Origin: Gammaproteobacteria bacterium
Lineage (GTDB): Bacteria; Pseudomonadota; Gammaproteobacteria; Pseudomonadales; Azotimanducaceae
Direction of reading: 5' to 3'
Length of the DNA: 37,786 nucleotides
Assembly: GCA_007694905.1 (NCBI GenBank)
Contig: REEU01000193.1
Coordinates: forward strand, 1-37,786
Of the stretch, positions 7,013 to 15,105 are shown piece by piece. The notes beneath the pieces were generated by a model. It was not told the origin of the DNA. It did not search any database and saw only the letters and a program-made list of their open reading frames with translations. Positions within the stretch are counted from its first letter, which is position 1; each line of letters starts with the position of its first letter. The translations under genes were made by a program, and so were the position numbers.

Positions 7013-9280
7013 TCAGACGGTTCTCGTGCGCACACAGTCGACGAAATAGACTGTCTCGCCGTCAATCTCCTCCTCGATGAGGCCGTGGACATCGGTCTCG
7101 AATCCCGGGAAGCGACGATTGAAGTCCCGGGCGAACTTGACGTAGTCGATGATGGTCCGGTTGAAGCGCTCCCCCGGAATGAGCAGCGGAATGCCTGGCG
7201 GGTAAGGGGTCAGCAGCACAGCCGTGACCCGACCCTCGAGGTCGTCGATGCCGACCCGATCGAGCTCGCGATAGATCATGCGGTCGTAGGCCTCAGAGGG
7301 CGTCATCTCGGGAACGAGCTCAGACGAGTACATGTCGGAGGTCACCCGGGCGATGTCGCTGTCGCGGTAGATCTCGTGGATCGACTGACACATATCGCGC
7401 AAGCCGATTCGCTCGTAGCGCGGGTACTTCGCGACGAACTCCGGCAAGACCTTCCACATCGGCAGATTGCGGTCATGGTCGTCCTTGAACTGCTGCAGCG
7501 CGCTGACCAGCGTATTCCAGCGTCCCTTGGTGATACCAATGGTGAACATGATGAAGAAGGAATAGAGCCCCGCCTTCTCGACGATGACGCCGTGCTCGGC
7601 GAGGTAACGGGTGACAATAGCCGCCGGAATACCGGTCTGCGAGAACGTGCCATCCATGCGCAGTCCCGGCGTCGTCACCGTTGCCTTGATCGGGTCGAGC
7701 ATGTTCAAACCCGGCGCCACCGGACCGAACCCGTGCCAGTCCTCGTTCGGTTGCAGCATCCAATCGGCCTGGCTGCCGATGCCCTCGGCGGGGATCTCGT
7801 CAGGACCCCAGACCTGGAACCACCAGTCCTCGCCCCACTCGGCATCCACCTTGCGCATGGCGCGACGGAAGTTGAGCGCTTCGAGAATGGATTCCTCCAC
7901 CAGTGCCGTCCCGGCGGGCCGCTCCATCATCGCTGCGGCGACATCGCAGGACGCGATGATCGCGTACTGGGGAGACGTCGATGTGTGCATGAGGTAGGCC
8001 TCGTTGAAGATGTGCCGATCGAGCTTCCTGGCCTTCGGCTCCTTCACCAGGATATGGGAAGCCTGGGAGATGCCCGCCAGCAGCTTGTGAGTCGAGTGGG
8101 TGGCGAAGACCATGGACTCGTCACAGTTGTCGCGGTCGCGGCCGATGGCGTGCATGTTGCGGTAGAAGTCGTGGAACGTGGCGTGCGGAAGCCACGCTTC
8201 GTCGAAGTGCAAGGTCTCGATGGCGCCATCGAGCAGATCGGTCAGCATCTCGACGTTGTAGACGATGCCGTCGTAGGTGCTCTGGGTGATGGTCAGAATG
8301 CGCGGCTTGCGCTCCGGGTGCTGCTCGAGTGCGGCACGCGCGAAGGGGTTCGCCTCTATCTTGGCGCGGATGCTCTCCGGCCGGAATTGCTCGAGGGGAA
8401 TCGGGCCGATCAATCCGATTCGATTGCGTGTCGGGGTCAGAAAGATGGGGATGGCGCCGGTCATGATGATGGCGTGCAGGATGGACTTGTGGCAGTTGCG
8501 GTCCACCACGACGATGTCGCCCGCCGCCACGGCGGAGTGCCAGACCATCTTGTTTGAGGTCGAGGTGCCGTTGGTGACGAAGTAGCAGTGGTCCGCTTCG
8601 AAGATGCGTGCGGCATTGCGCTCCGACGCCGCAACTGCACCGCTGTGATCGAGCAGCTGGCCGAGTTCCTCGACCGCGTTACAGACGTCGGCACGCAACA
8701 TGTTTTCGCCGAAGAACTGATGGAACATCTGCCCCACCGGGCTCTTCAGGAACGCAACACCACCGGAGTGACCCGGGCAGTGCCAGGAGTAGGAGCCGTC
8801 CGCGGCATACTCCAGCAGGGCGCGGAAGAACGGGGGCGCGAGCCCATCCGTGTAGGAGCGCGCTTCCCGCAGGATGTGCCGGGCGACGAACTCCGGCGTG
8901 TCCTCGAACATGTGGATGAAACCATGCAGCTCCTTCAAGATGTCGTTGGGGATGTGCGCGGAAGTGCGGGTCTCACCGTAGAGAAAGATGGGAATGTCGT
9001 TGTTCTTGAAGCGGATCTCCTGGATGAACTCGCGCAGCCTGATGATCGCGGTGCCGCCGTCCTCGGCCTCCGAGACCTCCTCGTCGTCGATGGAGAGGAT
9101 GAAGGCGGAGGCCCGCGACTGCTGCTGGGCGAACTGGGACAGGTCGCGATAGCTGGTCGAACCGATCACCTCGCCGCCCTCGCCCTCGATGGCTTCCGCC
9201 AGCGCACGAATGCCGAGGCCCGAGGTGTTCTCCGAGCGGAAATCCTCGTCGATGATCAGGATCGGAAAGCGGAATTTCAT
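7013..9280 (-). CDS. Orn/Lys/Arg decarboxylase, PLP-dependent (fold type I)
   Basis: The 755-residue protein has the architecture of large bacterial basic amino acid decarboxylases. A receiver-like wing domain comes first (MKFRFPILIIDEDFRSE, about residues 1-130), then the PLP domain with HCPGHSGG (about 167-174), TNGTSTSNK (237-244), FDEAWLPHA (359-367) and the Schiff-base lysine in HSTHKLLAGISQ (Lys399). A C-terminal domain with LTPYPPGIPLLIPGE follows. The length is closest to arginine decarboxylases (about 755), but substrate choice among Arg, Orn and Lys is not settled by eye. With the arginase downstream, either ornithine-to-putrescine or arginine-to-agmatine is plausible. A perfect palindrome overlaps its ribosome-binding region, suggesting control at this gene. 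Confidence 0.92.
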   Translation of the reverse strand: MKFRFPILIIDEDFRSENTSGLGIRALAEAIEGEGGEVIGSTSYRDLSQFAQQQSRASAFILSIDDEEVSEAEDGGTAIIRLREFIQEIRFKNNDIPIFLYGETRTSAHIPNDILKELHGFIHMFEDTPEFVARHILREARSYTDGLAPPFFRALLEYAADGSYSWHCPGHSGGVAFLKSPVGQMFHQFFGENMLRADVCNAVEELGQLLDHSGAVAASERNAARIFEADHCYFVTNGTSTSNKMVWHSAVAAGDIVVVDRNCHKSILHAIIMTGAIPIFLTPTRNRIGLIGPIPLEQFRPESIRAKIEANPFARAALEQHPERKPRILTITQSTYDGIVYNVEMLTDLLDGAIETLHFDEAWLPHATFHDFYRNMHAIGRDRDNCDESMVFATHSTHKLLAGISQASHILVKEPKARKLDRHIFNEAYLMHTSTSPQYAIIASCDVAAAMMERPAGTALVEESILEALNFRRAMRKVDAEWGEDWWFQVWGPDEIPAEGIGSQADWMLQPNEDWHGFGPVAPGLNMLDPIKATVTTPGLRMDGTFSQTGIPAAIVTRYLAEHGVIVEKAGLYSFFIMFTIGITKGRWNTLVSALQQFKDDHDRNLPMWKVLPEFVAKYPRYERIGLRDMCQSIHEIYRDSDIARVTSDMYSSELVPEMTPSEAYDRMIYRELDRVGIDDLEGRVTAVLLTPYPPGIPLLIPGERFNRTIIDYVKFARDFNRRFPGFETDVHGLIEEEIDGETVYFVDCVRTRTV

Positions 9281-9290
9281 GCAGGGTCTC

Positions 9291-9306
9291 GCCCTATCGA
9301 TAGGGC
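9291..9306 (-). promoter_or_regulatory. Perfect 16-bp palindrome at the decarboxylase ribosome-binding site
   Basis: GCCCTATCGATAGGGC is a perfect inverted repeat ending ten bases before the decarboxylase ATG (9280). On the transcript the AGGGC of its 3' arm is the only Shine-Dalgarno-like sequence near the start, so it could act as an RNA hairpin masking the site or as a DNA operator. A chance 16-bp palindrome in this position is unlikely, but no regulator is identified. Confidence 0.45.
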
Positions 9307-9353
9307 CATCAGCATATCAGGCAACTTCGGCGTCACCGCAGCTAGTGTCCCGA

Positions 9354-10433
9354 TCAAGAGTCGCACTCGAGCCATGACGTGATCCAGTCACAGACCGCGG
9401 TTGTGGAGGCCATGCCGCCCTGATCCGGCGTCAGCACAGTGGCGTCGGCGTAGAGTGCGCGTACCGCCGCCGCCAACCGGTCGGCGGCGGCGTCGAGCCC
9501 GAGATACCGGAGCATCATGGCCGCCGCGAGCAGCGTCGCCGTGGGGTTAATGATGTTGCGTCCGGCGATGTCTGGCGCGGTGCCGTGGGCCGACTCGAAA
9601 TAGGCGTAGTCGTCGCCGTAGCAGCCCGATGGCGCGAGCCCCAAGCCACCGATGAGTCCGGCCGCGCCGTCCGAAAGGATGTCGCCGTAGAGATTCGGTG
9701 TCACGACGACGTCGAAGGCCTGCGGGCGCACGACCATCCGGCAGAGTAAATCATCGACGATGAAGGCCTCGCACTCGATGTCCGGATAGTCCTCGGCGAT
9801 CTCGAACGCCTGACTGCGGAAGGCGCCGTCGGAGACATGCAACATGTTGTACTTGCAGGTCACCGTCACCTTGCGCCGACCATTGCGGCGGCGAGCGAGT
9901 TCGAAGGCGTGACGAATCACCCGTTCGCTGCCGCGCTCGGTGATCGCCTTGATCGCGTACTTGCCGGGACCGAGATCGGCAAGGCGCATGCGGGCATGGG
10001 GCGAACGCAGATCCAGCGCATCGAGATCCGCAATATCGCCCTCGAGACCGAGGTAGAGGTCCTCGAGGTTCTCGCGGACGATCACGAAATCGATTCCGTC
10101 CGGCCGCGACAGCGGCGAATGCATGCCGGGCAGGTAGCGGCATGGACGCACGTTGGCGTAGGTCTGCTTGCCCCAGCGCAGGTAGAACAGGGCCGCTGTG
10201 CTCGGGCCGCTGGTGGAGCCGAAGAACGTCGCATCCGCGTCGTCGATGGCAGCGCGCGTCTGCGCCGGAAACGCGGAACCTGTGGCCTTGATGGCGGCCT
10301 GCCCGATGGGTGGGCGCAGGAAGCGAATCGGCAGATCCATGCTCTCGAGCACCGCCACCACCGGAATCATGACTTCCGGTGAAGCATCGTCACCATCGAC
10401 CACCACCACCTGCCTGAGCGCCTGCTCCATCAT
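9354..10433 (-). CDS. Isocitrate/isopropylmalate dehydrogenase-family enzyme
   Basis: This 359-residue beta-decarboxylating dehydrogenase shows IVRENLEDLYLGLEG (about residues 118-132), a KYNMLHVSDGAF segment holding the catalytic Lys region, the Asp-rich VTPNLYGDILSDGAAGLIGGLGLAPSG metal/substrate motif, and FESAHGTAPDIAGRNIINPTATLLAAAMML for NAD(P) and adenosine binding. The usual catalytic tyrosine region is present as YLGLEG. The Arg-rich RPCRYLPGMHSPL loop corresponds to the substrate carboxylate-binding loop. Members act on isocitrate, isopropylmalate, homoisocitrate or tartrate; which one is not decided. It starts only 11 bp after the stop of a TauD/TfdA dioxygenase, so the pair likely form one transcript in a catabolic route. 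Confidence 0.85.
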   Translation of the reverse strand: MMEQALRQVVVVDGDDASPEVMIPVVAVLESMDLPIRFLRPPIGQAAIKATGSAFPAQTRAAIDDADATFFGSTSGPSTAALFYLRWGKQTYANVRPCRYLPGMHSPLSRPDGIDFVIVRENLEDLYLGLEGDIADLDALDLRSPHARMRLADLGPGKYAIKAITERGSERVIRHAFELARRRNGRRKVTVTCKYNMLHVSDGAFRSQAFEIAEDYPDIECEAFIVDDLLCRMVVRPQAFDVVVTPNLYGDILSDGAAGLIGGLGLAPSGCYGDDYAYFESAHGTAPDIAGRNIINPTATLLAAAMMLRYLGLDAAADRLAAAVRALYADATVLTPDQGGMASTTAVCDWITSWLECDS

Positions 10434-10444
10434 GCGAAGCCCCC

Positions 10445-11305
10445 TCAGTGCGGCCGATCACCCAGGACGATGACCCTGTGCATGTGACGACGCTGACCCT
10501 GGTAGTCGTTCAGCGCATAGTGAAACAGGCGCCGGTTGTCCCACATGGCGAGCGAACCCGGCCCCCATCGGAAGCGGGTCACATACTGCTCCTGGGTGAG
10601 GTGCGTCATGAGGAAATCGAAGATCGGCAGGCTCTCCTCCCGGGTCCAGCCCTTGATCCGATGGGTGTGGTACTTGCTGCAATAGATGCTCTTGCGTCCC
10701 GTCTCCGGGTGCGTGCGGATCAAGGGATGCTCGACTTCCGACTCGGCCACCTCGGCCTCACCGCCGTATGCGCTGCCGAGCTGCGACTTCGCGGCCATGC
10801 CCGCATAAGCACCGCCACGGCCGTGCACGATCTTCGGGGAGTAGATCCCGGTCAGGCTTTCCAGCGTTCGGCGCATGCCGTCACTCAGATCCGCGCAGGC
10901 GGCCGCGGCATCAGCGAACAGGGTGTCACCGCCCTCCTCCGGCACCTCGACGGCATACAGCAGCGTCGCCATGGGCGGATACTCGAGATAGGACGTGTCC
11001 GTATGCCAGCCCCCACCGAAATTCAGCTTCGCGTCGGGCTCCTTGATGATGGGGATGACGTTGGGATGACTCTCCAACGATTGCATGAAAGGGTAGACGT
11101 CGAGGTCTCCGAAACAGGCGCCAAATGCCGCTTGCGCCGCGGGCGAGAGCGCCTGCTCGCGAAAGAACAGCACACCATGTTCGAGCCAGGCATGGCGCAG
11201 TTCCGCCACGGTCTCTGCATGCAACGCACCGCTCAGATCGATGCCGGAGACTTCCGCGCCTGTTGGGCCGATGTCAGGATCCACCTTGATGTGTCTATAG
11301 TTCAT
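10445..11305 (-). CDS. TauD/TfdA-family 2-oxoglutarate-dependent dioxygenase
   Basis: The protein has 286 residues from the ATG at 11305, which is preceded by GGAGGGGAGG; the longer in-frame extension is ignored. The Fe(II) facial triad is visible as WHTDTSY (His101, Asp103) and FHYALNDY (His262). The 2-oxoglutarate-binding Arg lies in the following QRRHMHRV. The N-terminal TGAEVSGIDLSG motif is typical of the family. These enzymes hydroxylate small organic acids, taurine or aryloxyacids using O2; the substrate here is unknown. It lies directly upstream of the isocitrate/isopropylmalate dehydrogenase-like gene and is the first of three family members in this window. Confidence 0.88.
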   Translation of the reverse strand: MNYRHIKVDPDIGPTGAEVSGIDLSGALHAETVAELRHAWLEHGVLFFREQALSPAAQAAFGACFGDLDVYPFMQSLESHPNVIPIIKEPDAKLNFGGGWHTDTSYLEYPPMATLLYAVEVPEEGGDTLFADAAAACADLSDGMRRTLESLTGIYSPKIVHGRGGAYAGMAAKSQLGSAYGGEAEVAESEVEHPLIRTHPETGRKSIYCSKYHTHRIKGWTREESLPIFDFLMTHLTQEQYVTRFRWGPGSLAMWDNRRLFHYALNDYQGQRRHMHRVIVLGDRPH

Positions 11306-11398
11306 GCTGATCGCCCTCCCCTCCTGCAGGCGCAACGCACTGAACCGGTTCTCAGTGCGCGCACGCACCATTCCACACCAGGCTCGATCCGACCTCAA

Positions 11399-12346
11399 TC
11401 AGGGAACCGCCCAACGCGCCCTTTCGTCCCGGACATCCACATGGACGAACGGGCCACGGTGCGGCCGTGGTCCGTACAGTCCCAGACCAATCACCGGCCG
11501 CGCATTCCCCGACGCGCCGAAGCGCTCATCGACAATACTATGCAGAACCTTAGCGTCCGCCAGGCCGGAGGAACCGTTGCCGGTGAGATCGTCCATGCGC
11601 CCATCACCGCGCGTGTCGATGAAGATGTCTGCAGCTGCACCCCAGACGTGGCGTGAGTAGGGGACGTTGCCGATGCTGCGATTGTACCAGGGGGTGCGAT
11701 ATCCGCTCATGACGTAGAACGTGTCGGTGCGGATGCCGCGACGGTTCACCTCTTCCAGCAGCCGTTCCAGCTTCGTCACCAGGGTAGGTTGCAGCACCAG
11801 GTACTTGGGCCAGTGGCCAGGTTGCTGCCGGCAGAGGAACTGACCAAGGGTGAAGTGCGGCGAGACGCGAACGGCCGCCAGCGCCTCGGTCACTTCCACC
11901 AGCCCCCGCGGCGCTGCGTGAATCTCCCGCACCGGATCCGGGTAGTAGCCGATCCGGTAACCATTGAGTTCACCATCGACCACATCCATGAGCGGCCGCA
12001 GCACGAACACATTCAAGGTCACCAGCGCGTCATCGCTGCGCAGGATATGAATCCGGTGCAGACCGGCGGACTCCGGCGCAGTCCAGCGCCACGTGCCAGG
12101 CCCCTCACGCACCGGCCGTCCCTCGGCCACGAACAGACTCACCTCATCCGATCCGATTGCAGGAACGTCGAAAGTGGTGTCCTCGCCGGGCATGAGATAG
12201 ATCCCGAACTCACGGTAGTGCACGATTTCGCCGTTCACGCGCACTTCGAACGGCGCCGGGCCGGGGTCGAAGGCGGCAAACAATCCGGTGGACGCAGCGA
12301 GCAGAATCACACCAAGAAGGTGACGGCTGAACTGCACGGCGTACAT
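11399..12346 (-). CDS. Secreted M15-like (DUF882-type) peptidase
   Basis: This 315-residue exported protein begins MYAVQFSRHLLGVILLAASTG, a signal peptide or anchor. A beta-rich N-terminal part (to about residue 150) is followed by a C-terminal D-Ala-D-Ala carboxypeptidase-like fold: FYVMSGYRTPWYNRSIG, SRHVWGAAADIFID (His and Asp zinc ligands) and GPFVHVDVR (second His). These match the metal site of M15-type cell-wall peptidases. A likely role is peptidoglycan peptide cleavage or binding in the periplasm. The ATG at 12346 with GGAG eight bases upstream is preferred over upstream in-frame ATGs at 12376 and 12466. It lies 93 bp upstream of the dioxygenase gene in the same direction. Confidence 0.8.
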   Translation of the reverse strand: MYAVQFSRHLLGVILLAASTGLFAAFDPGPAPFEVRVNGEIVHYREFGIYLMPGEDTTFDVPAIGSDEVSLFVAEGRPVREGPGTWRWTAPESAGLHRIHILRSDDALVTLNVFVLRPLMDVVDGELNGYRIGYYPDPVREIHAAPRGLVEVTEALAAVRVSPHFTLGQFLCRQQPGHWPKYLVLQPTLVTKLERLLEEVNRRGIRTDTFYVMSGYRTPWYNRSIGNVPYSRHVWGAAADIFIDTRGDGRMDDLTGNGSSGLADAKVLHSIVDERFGASGNARPVIGLGLYGPRPHRGPFVHVDVRDERARWAVP

Positions 12347-12592
12347 GGTGACAACTCCAATGCCTGCAAGTGTCATGATTCTAACCCGGCCGGACCGATC
12401 CTGAGTGATCGTCGCACAGCAGGGGGAGGCACTGCTCATCGGACCCATGGATTCCACGAGGACCACCGTGACGGAAGGCCGGAAGTGCTCCAGGATGACG
12501 GTGAGCGGCGATCACGGCGCTACGGGTTCGTGGACGATCAGCAGATCCTCTACCGTCGCCGGGGAGCAGAGGGAGACCAGGGAGCGCGCACC

Positions 12593-13291
12593 ATGATCGT
12601 ACTGTATCAGTTCGACATCTCGCCCTTCTGCGACAAGGTCCGGCGAGCCTTGCGCTACAAGGGACTCGAATTCCGTATCGAGGAGATCCCCCCGAGCCAG
12701 GCAGCCGCGGGACGGTGGAAGCACGTCTCGCCTACCGGGAAGTTTCCGGTGCTCGACCACGACGGCAGACGGATCGTAGATTCCACGGATATCCTGCTCC
12801 ACCTCGAAGAGGTCGCACCGACGCCGCCGCTACTGCCTTCAGACCCCGTGGAGCGCGCACAGGCACACATCCTCGAGGATTGGGCGGACGAAAGTCTGTA
12901 CTTCTACGAGCTGACGATGCGCATGACCTGGCCCGACAACGCCCGGCGCTGGATCCCGGAGCTGCTGGCCGCCGAGAAACCGTTGACCCGCCGATTGCTG
13001 ATGCCATTTCTGCCTCGGGCGCTGACGCGGGTGGCCCGCAACCAGGGCATCGGCCGCAAGTCGCCGCTGCAGATCGAGACCGAGGTCAGCCGCCACCTGC
13101 AAGCCCTCAGCGATCTGCTCACGGCGGGCGAGTGGCTGGTCGGCCGTCAACTCAGCGTGGCCGATCTCGCAGTCTTCGCGCAGCTTGACTGCATTCGTGG
13201 TGCTGCCGAAGGCGAGCGGCTCGTGAGCGAGAAGTTTCCCACGGTGGTGGCCTGGATGGACCGGGTCGATACCGCGACCCGGGCCAACTGA
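12593..13291 (+). CDS. Glutathione S-transferase-family protein
   Basis: This 232-residue protein has an N-terminal thioredoxin fold with the motif SPFCDKVRRALRYKGLEF (about residues 10-27), a Cys/Ser-type active-site turn, then the cis-Pro segment GKFPVLDHDGRRIVDSTDILLHLEE (49-73), which binds the glutathione gamma-glutamyl group in relatives. An all-helical C-terminal domain ends with GEWLVGRQLSVADLAVFAQLD, the N-capping box of GSTs. Function could be detoxification or glutathione-dependent isomerisation; no substrate clue exists. The frame is open far upstream, but ATG 12593 with GGGAG eight bases before it gives the canonical GST N-terminus. Confidence 0.87.
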   Translation: MIVLYQFDISPFCDKVRRALRYKGLEFRIEEIPPSQAAAGRWKHVSPTGKFPVLDHDGRRIVDSTDILLHLEEVAPTPPLLPSDPVERAQAHILEDWADESLYFYELTMRMTWPDNARRWIPELLAAEKPLTRRLLMPFLPRALTRVARNQGIGRKSPLQIETEVSRHLQALSDLLTAGEWLVGRQLSVADLAVFAQLDCIRGAAEGERLVSEKFPTVVAWMDRVDTATRAN

Positions 13292-13340
13292 GGCCTGCGC
13301 TTGTGGGCTGATATGCTGGCTGCAGCGGGGAGGAGGAACC

Positions 13341-14282
13341 ATGAGCGAACCGAGAGTCCAGCCGATCGAAAACAAGACGTTCGGGGCCATCGTCCGCGGA
13401 GTTGCCCTCGGCAAGCTGAGTGACAGCGAGTTTTCCCGGATTCACGAGGCGCTTCTGACCTACGGCTTCCTGGTGTTTCCAGAGCAGTTCCTGAGCGATG
13501 AGGAGCAGGTCGCTTTCGGCCGGCGTTTCGGCGAACTCGAGTTCGGCGCAGTCGCATTGTCGAATCAGGAGCGGCACGAGGACGGGTCCCTCGGCAGGAT
13601 CTACGACCTCGACAATACGCGCATGCGCATCATGATCGGCAACGAGGGCTGGCACACGGATTCCACCTATCATCCGATCAGCAGCAAGTGTGCGCTGCTC
13701 TCGGCCATCAAGGTCCCCGAAGAGGGTGGCGAAACGCAGCTCGCCGACGCCCGCGCGGCCTATGCCGCACTCGACCCGGCCATGCAGGCCCGCATCAATG
13801 GGCTCTGCGCCTATCACTCCCTGCAGTATTCCCAGGCAAACGATCTCGGCCACTTCCCGCCGGAGAACGAAGGCACGATCTTCCACGGCGAGGCCTACCT
13901 GCGTCCGTTGGTCAAAGTGCACCCGGAGACCGGCGTCAAGAGCCTGATGATCGGCCGCCACGCCTTCGGCATTCCCGGCTTGAGTCGCGAGGAGAGCAGA
14001 ACGCTGCTGCGGTCGCTGCTGGACTTCGTCGTCTCGGAGCATCGTCGGGTCTACAGCCACCGCTGGCGCCCGGGCGACACCCTGCTCTGGGACAATCGTG
14101 CGCTGCTGCACCAGGCGCGCCCCTACGACTACCGGCAGCCGCGGGTACTGATCGGAACCCGCGTCACCGGCGATCCGGCAAGCGAGCTCGCCTACTATCC
14201 TTCCGATCCCAAGGCCGAAGAGGGACGGCGCGCCCTCGCCGCCGAACTTGCGCTGCTGCGCGCCACGCCCGTGGAGGTCTGA
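13341..14282 (+). CDS. TauD/TfdA-family 2-oxoglutarate-dependent dioxygenase
   Basis: The 313-residue protein carries the iron-binding HxD in GWHTDSTY (His105, Asp107) and the distal His in LLHQARPYD (His257), followed by Arg residues (RQPRVL) for 2-oxoglutarate. The surrounding KVPEEGGETQLADARAAY and RWRPGDTLLWDNRALLHQA are close in form to TfdA-type enzymes. GGGGAGGAGG precedes the ATG. The C-terminal tail PSDPKAEEGRR is hydrophilic. It lies 49 bp after the GST gene and 69 bp before the phosphatase gene on the same strand, so all three may be co-transcribed. The substrate is unknown. Confidence 0.9.
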   Translation: MSEPRVQPIENKTFGAIVRGVALGKLSDSEFSRIHEALLTYGFLVFPEQFLSDEEQVAFGRRFGELEFGAVALSNQERHEDGSLGRIYDLDNTRMRIMIGNEGWHTDSTYHPISSKCALLSAIKVPEEGGETQLADARAAYAALDPAMQARINGLCAYHSLQYSQANDLGHFPPENEGTIFHGEAYLRPLVKVHPETGVKSLMIGRHAFGIPGLSREESRTLLRSLLDFVVSEHRRVYSHRWRPGDTLLWDNRALLHQARPYDYRQPRVLIGTRVTGDPASELAYYPSDPKAEEGRRALAAELALLRATPVEV

Positions 14283-14351
14283 TCAGCTGGACCTGGCGTG
14301 ATCTGACCCCGACCAGCCGATTCAGATGGCGCGAACAGGGGGGACCACACC

Positions 14352-14897
14352 ATGGCATCTTTCACCGTCAGCACCGTGGCGCTTCCCGCCGATGCCGGCG
14401 CCCTCGGGTTGTCGGCGTGCCCCGGCCAGGGCGGAATCCTCGGCACCCTCGTCGCTGGTGGCCGCCAGGCCAAGCTCGAGCGCGAACTGGGCGCGATCCG
14501 CCACTGGGGCGCCTTCGCGCTGCTGACCCTGCTGGAACCTTCCGAGTTCGAGCTGCTCGGCGTTCCGCGCCTCGGCGACGCGGCGAGAGATACGGGACTG
14601 GTCTGGCACCATTTCCCGATTGCCGACTTTTGCGCACCCGGGGTGAAGTTCGAGCGAGCCTGGCAGGCGCACCGAGCGACCCTGCTCGAGCGCTTGGTGA
14701 AGGGCGAGCGAGTCGCCATCCACTGCCGGGCCGGGCTCGGGCGCAGCGGGACGGTTGCCGCCCGCATCCTGGTGGAGCTCGGCCTGCCACCGGAACATGC
14801 CATTCGCAGCGTGCGAACAGCGCGCCCGGGCGCACTCGAGAGCCCCGAACAGGTCGACTATGTTCGAGCGCGCCGCTGGGAGGACATGGGAGAGTGA
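14352..14897 (+). CDS. Dual-specificity (CDKN3-like) protein tyrosine phosphatase
   Basis: This 181-residue protein contains the Cys-phosphatase signature HCRAGLGRSG with nucleophile Cys125 and phosphate-binding Arg131. The general acid is probably Asp92 in HFPIADFCAPG. The C-terminal ALESPEQVDYVRARRWED helix and the overall length fit the cyclin-dependent kinase inhibitor 3-like group found in bacteria. It is expected to be cytosolic (no signal peptide) and to dephosphorylate proteins or another phosphorylated small molecule. A GGGGGGACC run lies 10-12 bases before the ATG. It follows the TauD gene closely on the same strand. Confidence 0.85.
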   Translation: MASFTVSTVALPADAGALGLSACPGQGGILGTLVAGGRQAKLERELGAIRHWGAFALLTLLEPSEFELLGVPRLGDAARDTGLVWHHFPIADFCAPGVKFERAWQAHRATLLERLVKGERVAIHCRAGLGRSGTVAARILVELGLPPEHAIRSVRTARPGALESPEQVDYVRARRWEDMGE

Positions 14898-14923
14898 AAC
14901 CAGTGAAACCAGGAGTGAAACCA
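14894..14923 (+). repeat. Three tandem copies of GTGAAACCA
   Basis: GTGAAACCA occurs at 14894-14902, 14903-14911 and 14915-14923, the last after a three-base insertion. The first copy contains the phosphatase stop codon. GGGTCAGACC follows immediately. The run may be slippage at the gene end or the edge of an inserted repeat. Confidence 0.6.
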
Positions 14924-15008
14924 GGGTCAGACCAAAGCAAGTCATTGATTCTACGACGAACGGACCTCACAAACGCAGCGGATTTGCCGGACTGGTGACA
15001 GGATCGCG

Positions 15009-15050
15009 CGGGTTGATACCCGTACCGCCTGCGCGGGTCGCAGGCATCAA
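15009..15050. repeat. Nested inverted repeats between convergent genes
   Basis: GCCTGCG (15027-15033) pairs perfectly with CGCAGGC (15039-15045) around the loop CGGGT, and is bracketed by TTGAT (15013-15017) and ATCAA (15046-15050). A competing small hairpin CGGGT-TGAT-ACCCG occupies 15009-15022. It lies between the phosphatase (+) and the SDR (-). No U-run follows, so it is not a typical intrinsic terminator; it could be a REP-like palindrome or a Rho-independent relic. Confidence 0.45.
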
Positions 15051-15105
15051 AGCCAAGCCCTGCGCCCAACGATGCGCACGCCATGCATCGGCGCCTGCCC
15101 TTGCT

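Noticed and set aside
6896-8557. Very long plus-strand ORF opposite the decarboxylase (553 codons)
   Set aside because: It is antisense to a gene with full motif support; long antisense frames are common in GC-rich DNA, and the translation is rich in Asp, Arg and Val without any domain.
12467-12592. In-frame N-terminal extension of the GST-like gene (ERRSRRYGFVDDQQILYRRR)
   Set aside because: It faintly recalls the start of a PilZ domain, but the GST fold begins exactly at the ATG at 12593, which has its own ribosome-binding site. The extension is probably a GC-driven open frame.
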